From IMG/VR virus record IMGVR_UViG_3300021401_000004, positions 1 to 64,000 of that record: a DNA stretch of 64,000 bases; one strand, 5' to 3'. The translations under genes and the position numbers were made by a program. Shown here piece by piece: positions 23,983 to 31,056 of this stretch; position 1 is the first letter of the stretch, and each line of letters begins with the position of its first letter. Below the pieces are notes generated by a model. It was not told the origin of the DNA. It saw nothing but the letters and a program-made list of their open reading frames with translations, and did no database searches. Source of the DNA: a virus.

Positions 23983-24639
23983 ATGCTCGGAACTGTATAC
24001 GTTCACGTCTGTAGGATCAACGGTAAATGCTACGTTGGTCAAACCACAAATGTTCAAGCCCGCTGGAAACCCGGTTCGTACGGGTTTTGCCGACGATTCA
24101 AACGAGCAATCGCGAAATACGGTTGGGATAATTTCGACCACATAATCCTTCTTCAGAAAGACGTGGATAAAGAAGAAATGGATTATTGCGAGCAGGTTTG
24201 GATATCTGTTCTGAAAACAACCGATCCCAAGTACGGGTACAACATCACAGCGGGCGGCGGAGGATGTTTAGGTTTTCCGTGCCCCAAATCTGAAGAGACA
24301 AAGAAAAAGATTGGTGACGCAAATCGCGGCAAACCAAAACCTCCTAGAACTGAGGAGCATCTTCGGAACGCAAGCATAGCCAAAAAGAAGTGGTGGGCAA
24401 ATGTTTCGGCAGAACGTAAGAATAAAATTGTAGCCGCCCTGCTCGCCGGAAACGACAATAATCCCCGCGAGATGCGAAAGATGCCTCCGCGATCTGAAGA
24501 GTGGAAAAAGCAGCGTCGAATAACTTCAACGGAACTGATGCGTCGGGTAATACGAAATTCCGACGGAACTATAAAAGGATACATAAGTGAGCTTAATCCC
24601 GGCGCAGGGCAACCCGAACAAGGTATTAGTAGCGAATGA
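23983..24639 (+). CDS. GIY-YIG homing endonuclease 2, 218 aa
   Basis: GTVYVHVCRINGKCYVGQTTNVQARW (GIY-YIG), Glu/Arg active-site region, ITAGGGGC..., then NUMOD3-like KSEETKKKIGDANRGKPKPPRTEEH. Free-standing between terminase and portal; the last 53 nt overlap the portal start, so its insertion point is the terminase/portal junction, a usual target region for such enzymes. Confidence 0.85.
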   Translation: MLGTVYVHVCRINGKCYVGQTTNVQARWKPGSYGFCRRFKRAIAKYGWDNFDHIILLQKDVDKEEMDYCEQVWISVLKTTDPKYGYNITAGGGGCLGFPCPKSEETKKKIGDANRGKPKPPRTEEHLRNASIAKKKWWANVSAERKNKIVAALLAGNDNNPREMRKMPPRSEEWKKQRRITSTELMRRVIRNSDGTIKGYISELNPGAGQPEQGISSE

Positions 24640-26683
24640 CTTCACTTCGCAGGGGGAACTGCGAACCGCCGAGGATACTACCGCGTTAGTTGTTGGCTGT
24701 GCAGTAATTGACGAAGCGTTTATACAAAGCAAACAATGGGCGCTCATGTGGAGGGATTCTGACCTTCTCTTTCAAGCTCCGCGTCCTCTGCAAGTCTTTG
24801 AAAACACGTACGTTATGGAGCCGAACGTACAAAGATTCACTGTTGCAAAAGTAGTTAATAGCGTAGTTCCCCAGCTTTTTAAGGGGTTATTTTTTGAAGA
24901 TCCCCCTATGGTGCTGCGCCCCCGTCCCGGAACTTCGCAGAAAACGACGGACGAAAAGACCACAGTGATGTCCGTGCTCCTCGATGCCTGCCAGTTCAAG
25001 CGCGAGATTAAATGGGGGCTTGAACAACTTTCTTTTCTAGGCACGGGCATTTGGAAATGGGGCATCAAGCGCGTCGAAAAGAAAATTCCTCGGCGTATTG
25101 TTAACACCGCTAAGACTGCGGATTCCGCAGGCGGCTCGGAAACTATTCACTCCGACGCCCCTCCGCAAATTGAATACGATACCAAGGTCTGTTACGAGCC
25201 GTTCTTTGAGTCTCGCCCGCTGGCGAGCGTGTTGATCGATGCGACCCTAGAAGTAGGCGACATCCGCGAGGCAAAGCACGTTATTGACCGCCGCTTCATG
25301 GATTTCTATGCCCTGAAAGACTTGAAAGACACGAACGTCGATCAGAACGGGAAACCGCTGAAGGGATGGACTTGGGGCGCATATTGGTCCGACGAAAAAC
25401 TGAAAGAACTCTGGGCCCCGCCGATGGAAGCGTCGATGACTCCGAGCACGCTCCGGACGGATCAGACAAACACCACAGTTGGTGTTGTTCACCACGCGCA
25501 AGAGAAGACGATTATTTCGAGCAACGACCCGCTGGCGCAAGAGCTTGAAGTTCTGGAGTACGTTGACAAGAAGCGGAAAATCATCGTCGTCAACCGCAAG
25601 ATCACAATTTACAGTGCGGAAAACGAATTCAAGAAGATCAATTACTTGTCTGCCAACTGGTGGAACCGTCCTCGGGCGTTCTACGGAATGGGTATCGGGC
25701 TAACTGTCGGGCAGAACCAGCGCGTTGACCAGGGCACGATCAACTCGATTCTCAAGATTCTGAGTTTCGGCGTTAACCCGGTGTATCTGCGAGCGAGGGA
25801 TTCTAATAGCCCGACGCAGATGATCCGCACGAGTATCGGGAAAATTATCTCGGTGGACGGTGAAGTTGAGAAAGCCTACAAGCTCCTCGAACAGCCGAAG
25901 GTGCCCGCAGAAACGTGGGCCGCATTACAAAATTCTGAGGCCAATACCGAAAGCACGACGGGCGCTGACCAAGCTCTGGTGCAGGGTTCTTCTGCTGGCC
26001 CTCGTAACGGGATGGGGCGCTCGGCTACGGGCGCTAATAATCTCGCTCAGGCGTCGGCCACGAGATTAGACGGGCCTCTGGACGGGCTGATTGATCAGGT
26101 ATTCGAGCCTTGGTTGTACATCCTCGACGAACTGATCTACACGTACTTGTCCGACAAGGAAATCGTTGACATTCTCGGAGATGAACTCGGGCAGGATTAC
26201 AAGCAGCAAGTTAACATGAAAGAGTACCACGAAGGTAAGGTAACCTTCGAGGTCCTCGCGGGCGCTAGCTTGTCAGCAAAAAAGACTATGGCGCAGAGCC
26301 TAGTCCTGCTCGAACAGTTCTTGGCGAATCCGCAGTTCCTGGAATTCTTGGCTGACCAAGGTTACTACGTTGACCAGTTGACGCTGCTCGATATGGTTAT
26401 GATGGCGAGCGACTGGAAAGATCGCCGCGACTTGATTAAGCCCTTGACTCCTAAGATGGAAGCCCGTAGACAACAGAAACTTCAGCAGCAACAGCAAGGC
26501 CCGATGCAATCACAAATGGCTTTGAATCAACAGAAAGCCGAACTGAAATCTCAGCAGGCCGATGAAGATACTCAGGGGCGTATCAAACGCGACCTTGTAA
26601 GATACGCTGTGGAAGCCAGCGCCCGAAACGAAGAGACTGAGGGCAGTCCATCGAATCAAGGTTTCGGTGATACAATAGGGTAA
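24587..26683 (+). CDS. Portal protein, 698 aa
   Basis: GTG start. Position directly after terminase, size, and features such as ENTYVMEPNVQRFTVAKVVNSVVPQLFKGLFFEDPP, W.GLEQLSFLGTGIWKWGIKR, and a Gln/Lys-rich C-terminus (barrel/crown) fit podovirus-type portals (about 700 residues). It would form the dodecameric DNA gate. A near-copy of the 13-bp element (GCGGAAAACGAATT) is translated near the middle. Confidence 0.8.
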   Translation: MSLIPAQGNPNKVLVANDFTSQGELRTAEDTTALVVGCAVIDEAFIQSKQWALMWRDSDLLFQAPRPLQVFENTYVMEPNVQRFTVAKVVNSVVPQLFKGLFFEDPPMVLRPRPGTSQKTTDEKTTVMSVLLDACQFKREIKWGLEQLSFLGTGIWKWGIKRVEKKIPRRIVNTAKTADSAGGSETIHSDAPPQIEYDTKVCYEPFFESRPLASVLIDATLEVGDIREAKHVIDRRFMDFYALKDLKDTNVDQNGKPLKGWTWGAYWSDEKLKELWAPPMEASMTPSTLRTDQTNTTVGVVHHAQEKTIISSNDPLAQELEVLEYVDKKRKIIVVNRKITIYSAENEFKKINYLSANWWNRPRAFYGMGIGLTVGQNQRVDQGTINSILKILSFGVNPVYLRARDSNSPTQMIRTSIGKIISVDGEVEKAYKLLEQPKVPAETWAALQNSEANTESTTGADQALVQGSSAGPRNGMGRSATGANNLAQASATRLDGPLDGLIDQVFEPWLYILDELIYTYLSDKEIVDILGDELGQDYKQQVNMKEYHEGKVTFEVLAGASLSAKKTMAQSLVLLEQFLANPQFLEFLADQGYYVDQLTLLDMVMMASDWKDRRDLIKPLTPKMEARRQQKLQQQQQGPMQSQMALNQQKAELKSQQADEDTQGRIKRDLVRYAVEASARNEETEGSPSNQGFGDTIG

Positions 26684-26685
26684 GA

Positions 26686-27465
26686 ATGTATTCCATATAC
26701 TTAATAACCAACTCGATTAACGAGAAGAAGTATGTGGGAAAGACTTCCCTATCCGCTCCAGATCGCTGGAAACAGCATCTAAATGATACTCAAAAAGGAC
26801 GCAACGGGCGGATCGGGCGGGCTATCCGTAAATACGGAAAGGATTCGTTTCAGATTATCACTATCGACAATGCGTCCAACAACGAGCGGGCCTGTGAATT
26901 CGAAAAATATTACATCGCCTTGTACGAGACGCACAAGAAAAGCATAGGGTATAACCTGACGATGGGCGGGGATGGCGGGACTTTCACGGAAGAGGGCAGA
27001 AAGAAATTAAGTGAAAAGTCTAAGAAGATGTGGGCGGAAAATTACGATTACATGCGGTCTGTAATGCCTTCTTTTGCGGGGCATAAACATAGCCCGGAAA
27101 CCATAGAAAAACTTCGTCAACTTTCCCTCGGAAAGTTCGAGGGCGACAGAAATCCTTTTTATGGACAAACGCACGCCGAAGCGACCCGCGTTTTGATGTC
27201 CGAACTCAAGAAAGAATCCTACATCGGCGAAGGCAATCCGTTTTTCGGAAAAACCCATACAGAAGAAGCTAAGGATAAATCTCGGGCATGGCATAAAGCT
27301 GTGGGTTGGCGCGGGGAAAGAAGTCCCGTTTTCAGAACCGATTTACCGAACGAAAAGATTAAGGAATTGTACCTCGTCTGCCGCAATAGCTCTGAAGTCG
27401 CTCGTCAACTAGGGGTATCACAGGGTACAATCTACAACCGCCTTCGGCGAATGGAGCTAGTTTAA
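26686..27465 (+). CDS. GIY-YIG homing endonuclease 3, 259 aa
   Basis: MYSIYLITNSINEKKYVGKTS (GIY-YIG), YNLTMGGDGG, several NUMOD3 repeats (KHSPETIEKLRQLSLGK, FYGQTHAEAT, FFGKTHTEEAKDKS) and a C-terminal helix-turn-helix (SSEVARQLGVSQGTIYNRLRRM). Starts 2 nt after portal and ends exactly at the next ATG. More complete DNA-binding region than the other copies. Confidence 0.85.
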   Translation: MYSIYLITNSINEKKYVGKTSLSAPDRWKQHLNDTQKGRNGRIGRAIRKYGKDSFQIITIDNASNNERACEFEKYYIALYETHKKSIGYNLTMGGDGGTFTEEGRKKLSEKSKKMWAENYDYMRSVMPSFAGHKHSPETIEKLRQLSLGKFEGDRNPFYGQTHAEATRVLMSELKKESYIGEGNPFFGKTHTEEAKDKSRAWHKAVGWRGERSPVFRTDLPNEKIKELYLVCRNSSEVARQLGVSQGTIYNRLRRMELV

Positions 27466-28305
27466 ATGGCCGGAGAAATGAAAGGACAAGATGGTACGCG
27501 GGCCTCGGGATTTGTCCGCGCCTCGGAAAATCCCCAGCCTAGAAATTGCGGAAACTGCGTGTGGTATAAGGATGACGAATCGTGCGGCAACCAATTGGTC
27601 GTGCTTGACCCGGAAGTTCCAAAGAATGCCGACGGGCGGGCTAAAGTAGACGCAGATGACTGCTCCAACGGATACCAAAGCCGAAAGTCAGCGATCATCT
27701 ACGCGGTTCGCCACGGTGAGACGAACGGGAACAAAGACAAGCTATTTCGAGGGTGGATCGAAGTTCCCCTGAATGCTACGGGCAAGAAAGAGGCGCAACT
27801 CGCCCGCGAATACTTGTCCGATAAAGGTATCAAACGGGTATTCTGTTCTGATCTCGGGCGAGCACAAGAAACGGCGAAACTTGTACTACCGAGTGTCAAA
27901 GCTGAGAAAGACCCGACGCTTCGCCCGTGGGACGTAGGAATGTTTTCGGGCAAGTCGCGAGAGGATACGCAGGAAGCTTTCAATCACTACATCGACAACC
28001 CTGACGAACCGATTCCAGATGGCGAAAGCCTGTGGGAATTCGCGAAGCGTCAGACGAAAGCAATCAAACGATATATCAAGGAAGGTCAGGAAGACGGCCC
28101 GATCTTGCTCGTATTTCACAGTTCGAATTGCATCCAGCTAGAAAAGCAAGTCGAGGGCAAGGATGAACTCGGGCGACCAGAAGACACCGACCGCGTATTG
28201 CCCGGAGGAATTATGTGCATCCTTGATGAAGGCGAGCACGGCGGCCTAAAAGCAGAAGTTGTGTTTGGAGAAGCCAAAGAGCAGCCCGCCAACTACGGTT
28301 CGTAA
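27466..28305 (+). CDS. Histidine phosphatase superfamily protein with Cys-rich N-terminus, 279 aa
   Basis: IIYAVRHGETNGNKDKLFRGWIEVPLNATGKKEAQLAREYL: the RHGE phosphohistidine motif at about residues 79-82, plus SDLGRAQETA and late VFHSSN. The N-terminal 65 residues carry CGNC...C...C, a probable zinc or cluster-binding add-on. Phosphoglycerate-mutase-like phosphatases are found in several phages near portal; role unknown. Ends with an intrinsic terminator. Confidence 0.8.
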   Translation: MAGEMKGQDGTRASGFVRASENPQPRNCGNCVWYKDDESCGNQLVVLDPEVPKNADGRAKVDADDCSNGYQSRKSAIIYAVRHGETNGNKDKLFRGWIEVPLNATGKKEAQLAREYLSDKGIKRVFCSDLGRAQETAKLVLPSVKAEKDPTLRPWDVGMFSGKSREDTQEAFNHYIDNPDEPIPDGESLWEFAKRQTKAIKRYIKEGQEDGPILLVFHSSNCIQLEKQVEGKDELGRPEDTDRVLPGGIMCILDEGEHGGLKAEVVFGEAKEQPANYGS

Positions 28306-28307
28306 CG

Positions 28308-28331
28308 AAACCCCCTAAATAAAGGGGTTTT
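28308..28331 (+). terminator. Intrinsic terminator
   Basis: AAACCCC / GGGGTTTT stem with an A/T-rich loop, ending in four T. Lies right after the phosphatase stop and separates it from the scaffold/capsid block. Confidence 0.8.
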
Positions 28332-28365
28332 GTGCAAGAAAATACGGAAAACGGATAAGACACTA

Positions 28366-28683
28366 ATGAACGCAGCTAGCTATCGCCCGTCAGATACCGA
28401 AGTCCAGCAATTGATGTCCGCAGTTCAGATGCCCGGATTCGAAGTCCTGAAACGAATCCAACTCGGGGAGATCGACCAGTTCCAATTGGACTTGATGCAA
28501 GTGGACCCGACAGACAAGGATTACGAATCCCAGGTTCGGGCGAAGCACAACTTGGCCTTGGCCGCGGGCATGTTCTATCAGCGGGTGACCAACAAGGTAG
28601 CGGGCTACATTCAAGACTTCACGACTAAACGGGACCAGCCCAATGTATTGCCCGATCCGACCCAGGAACTTCTGAATTATTAA
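28366..28683 (+). CDS. Hypothetical virion-region protein, 105 aa
   Basis: MNAASYRPSDTEVQQLMSAVQMPGFEVLKRIQ...; helical. An exact 13-bp element (28343-28355) lies 10 nt upstream, replacing a Shine-Dalgarno. An upstream GTG would fall in the terminator. Probably a head-completion or scaffold-associated protein by position. Confidence 0.65.
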   Translation: MNAASYRPSDTEVQQLMSAVQMPGFEVLKRIQLGEIDQFQLDLMQVDPTDKDYESQVRAKHNLALAAGMFYQRVTNKVAGYIQDFTTKRDQPNVLPDPTQELLNY

Positions 28684-28684
28684 C

Positions 28685-28888
28685 ATGAGCTACGAACCTG
28701 GAATTCAACAAAGCCCGTGTGGTTGCGATCATAAGTCTCACAACGGAATTTGCGGGCGACTTACGGATACAACATGTGCCAACCCGATGCCTTTCTGCAA
28801 GCCGTGCATGACTAAACACCCGAAACAAGCCCGATACAAATCTAAGATCACAACGACCCTAAAAGATAACTCTAAAGAGGAATTATGA
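28685..28888 (+). CDS. Cys-rich zinc-binding small protein, 67 aa
   Basis: Pattern C.C..........C.......C......CKPC, a plausible zinc site; no known family. It overlaps the scaffold-like gene by 4 nt. Confidence 0.65.
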   Translation: MSYEPGIQQSPCGCDHKSHNGICGRLTDTTCANPMPFCKPCMTKHPKQARYKSKITTTLKDNSKEEL

Positions 28889-29751
28889 CCGAAACGATTG
28901 CCCCCCAAGAACCTGTAGTCCCTAAAGAACATCGTTATGAATACCAACCCCAGGAAAACGGGGTCGCACTCGGTGGAAAGCAAGTAATTATTTATGACGG
29001 CACGCCCGAAGATTTAGGGGCGAAGATGGCCGCACAGAATTCCGAGCTTATTAAGCTCAACCGCCGCCTCAATAAAGACCTTCGGCTATCGAGTTCCACG
29101 GTTGACCGGATTCCGGACAATATCTCGCGCTTTGATGAATCGAAGTACGATCTGAAGCCCGAACCTTTGACCGCTGAAGAACGGATTCAGTTGGCGAGCG
29201 ATATCAACGATCCCGAGAAGTTTGATAAGGCCGCCCAGCGGATTGTGCGGGCGCAGATCGGCGATCCAGAGGTCCTGCGGACAAGATTGTCCCGCGTTGA
29301 ACAGCGCCTTGACCGAGCAACCGTCCAAGAAGAAGCGATTGCGTTTAAGAACGCGACGCCCGAATATTACCCGTGTGCGGGAAATCTCCAGACACTCGCC
29401 GCATGGATGCAGAAGAATAACCTTGATCCGGTTAAGGAAAACTTCCAGTTTGCTTTCGAGCAACTGAAAGAATACATGACTCCGAAGCCCGAGCCCGTTG
29501 TACAGAAAACGGAGCCGGAACCGACCCCTCAGCCCGCGCCACAGCCTGCACCGAGGCCCGTGAGTTCGGGATTGACTCGCTCGAATGGTTCCGATAGTGG
29601 GCCCGCGCCGAACATCGGGATCACCCGCGCCGAGATTGACAAGATGTCGGGTGACGAATACAAAAAGAAGCTGCTCCATGAGCCCGGATTTCGGGCGAAG
29701 GTCGAAGCTCTTGACCAAGCGGAAGTACAGCGTCGGCAGGCGAGGGCGTAG
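28885..29751 (+). CDS. Scaffold-like protein, 288 aa
   Basis: Acidic N-terminus, long helical middle with heptads (QIGDPEVLRTRLSRVEQRLDRATVQEEAIAF), Pro/Glu/Gln linker (PEPTPQPAPQPAPRP) and a basic helical end. Composition and position between portal and capsid fit a capsid scaffolding protein. The 13-bp element variant is translated as VQKTEPEP, at the linker. Confidence 0.65.
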   Translation: MTETIAPQEPVVPKEHRYEYQPQENGVALGGKQVIIYDGTPEDLGAKMAAQNSELIKLNRRLNKDLRLSSSTVDRIPDNISRFDESKYDLKPEPLTAEERIQLASDINDPEKFDKAAQRIVRAQIGDPEVLRTRLSRVEQRLDRATVQEEAIAFKNATPEYYPCAGNLQTLAAWMQKNNLDPVKENFQFAFEQLKEYMTPKPEPVVQKTEPEPTPQPAPQPAPRPVSSGLTRSNGSDSGPAPNIGITRAEIDKMSGDEYKKKLLHEPGFRAKVEALDQAEVQRRQARA

Positions 29752-30165
29752 TTGATCCGGAGATACGAGGATCGCGATTTCGCAGATGTCGCTTGGTTAA
29801 ACCAAGTCTCTTATGCGAAGCCTTGCTCGGATGAAGAACTCCGAGAACGCCTGATGTTGAATCGGGCATGGGTCTACGAAGATAGCCCGATAGTTGTTGG
29901 AGCTTTGATAACTGACGAATATTTCGAGCGAGATTACATCTGGAGCGTCACCGTTGCCCGCAACTGGCAGAAGCGAGGAATCGCAACAGCTTTGATTGCA
30001 CAAGCAGAGAAGAACTTCGGAGAACTTCATTTACACACTGAGCCTTTCTCCGAGGGTGCCCGATTGTACACGAAGCTCGGCTGGAAGCCCGTAAAAACAG
30101 AGTTTGACTACTACGGGCCCGGAGCCGATGCTGTTCTGATGGTGAAAAGAAATGTGGACGTTTAA
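29752..30165 (+). CDS. GNAT family acetyltransferase, 137 aa
   Basis: Acetyl-CoA loop RNWQKRGIATALIAQAEKNF (R-x-x-G-I/V-A) at about residues 66-85 and typical C-terminal GARLYTKLGWKPV. TTG start at the scaffold stop. Target unknown; it may modify a virion or host protein or small molecule. Confidence 0.75.
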   Translation: MIRRYEDRDFADVAWLNQVSYAKPCSDEELRERLMLNRAWVYEDSPIVVGALITDEYFERDYIWSVTVARNWQKRGIATALIAQAEKNFGELHLHTEPFSEGARLYTKLGWKPVKTEFDYYGPGADAVLMVKRNVDV

Positions 30166-30550
30166 CATCAAAGCCGGGAAAGTATTCCATAACGGAGAAT
30201 TCTTTTCTACGGGTTGGTCCGGGCATAATGTTCGGGGCGGAGTTCAAGGGCGCAACAATCCCGCGACTCAGGCTATTAAGGATATTGGATCATTGCCCGT
30301 GGGTAAGTATACAGCGGGCACGGCATACGATAGCCCGAAAACAGGGCCCGTGACGATCCCGTTGTCGCCCAAACCGGGAACAGAAATGTACGGGCGCGAC
30401 GGCATGAAGATTCACGGTTGGCAAATCGGAACGGACCCGAATGATCCGTATAATCCGTCGTCTGACGGGTGCATTCAGCAGGGACGCCCGTATCGGGAAG
30501 CGATCAATTCGTCGCCCGATAAAGATTGGGAAGTAGTTTCGGGCGAGTAG
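30152..30550 (+). CDS. DUF2778-like L,D-transpeptidase-fold protein, 132 aa
   Basis: GWSGHNVRGGVQGRNNPATQAIKDIGSLPVGKYTAG, GPVTIPLSPKPGTEMYGRDGMKIHGWQ and SSDGCIQQGRPYREAI match DUF2778/Tlde1-like proteins, where the His and SxGC Cys are the YkuD-type catalytic residues acting on peptidoglycan. No signal peptide. Its place beside capsid genes is unusual; a virion-borne cell-wall enzyme or endolysin-like role is possible. Confidence 0.75.
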   Translation: MWTFNIKAGKVFHNGEFFSTGWSGHNVRGGVQGRNNPATQAIKDIGSLPVGKYTAGTAYDSPKTGPVTIPLSPKPGTEMYGRDGMKIHGWQIGTDPNDPYNPSSDGCIQQGRPYREAINSSPDKDWEVVSGE

Positions 30551-30590
30551 AGATCACGATTTGTGATCTCAAGTTCATTTTCCGTATAAA
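30550..30590 (+). promoter_or_regulatory. Hairpin and promoter before the capsid operon
   Basis: An 8-bp stem GAGATCAC/GTGATCTC (30550-30570) is followed by TTGTGA, an 18-nt spacer and TATAAA (30561-30590), in which a near-copy of the 13-bp element (TTCATTTTCCGTATAAA) makes up the second half. Probably ends the transpeptidase message and restarts transcription for the capsid. A five-codon reading frame (MTTFK) with a strong AAAGGAGG follows at 30607. Confidence 0.5.
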
Positions 30591-30633
30591 ACAAAGGAGG
30601 CGCACAATGACAACCTTTAAATAGGAGGTCAAA

Positions 30634-30819
30634 ATGCGTACAGAAGAACAGAAGTTCGCGACCAAGCTCCGTAAGGCGGGGGAGCGGGCAAAACATCGCG
30701 AGAGAGTTTTCAAGAAACATCCGCCATCGGTTCGCTATGCGAAGTCGAAGTTCAAAAAAGGAACTAAGCGTCCTCGCAAGAATCGGAAGCCCGTAACTGT
30801 AAAGTTGGGCGTGCAATAA
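30634..30819 (+). CDS. Small, strongly basic protein, 61 aa
   Basis: TAGGAGG ribosome site. Sequence dominated by Lys/Arg (RKAGERAKHRERVFKKHPPS, KFKKGTKRPRKNRKP). Likely binds nucleic acid or acidic capsid parts. Confidence 0.65.
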   Translation: MRTEEQKFATKLRKAGERAKHRERVFKKHPPSVRYAKSKFKKGTKRPRKNRKPVTVKLGVQ

Positions 30820-31056
30820 GAACGCAGTCCTCAAGCCTACTAACAGTGCTGAAATCGAGGTCTATTAAGTCGGGCGGTAGGGCAACTTATCGCCCGCAAA
30901 TTTTGAGTCGAAGGCCGGATTGCCCGAGACTCCCCAATTACGTGAGGGATTCACCTGGAGTTCTCTGACTCCAAGCCCGCAAGCCTATCGGATTATAGGT
31001 TGCCCGCGAGCGTAGTAGAGCAGCTTCGGCTGAACTTGACCTAAACAGGTGAAACT
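30820..31056. other. Structured untranslated region before the capsid start
   Basis: No gene seen. Contains several hairpins: CGGGCG/CGCCCG followed by CAAATTTT (30875-30902), GGAGT/ACTCC near 30958-30973 and AACCTAT/ATAGGCTT-type pairing near 30983-31003. It may control capsid expression. AGGTGA precedes the capsid ATG. Confidence 0.45.
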
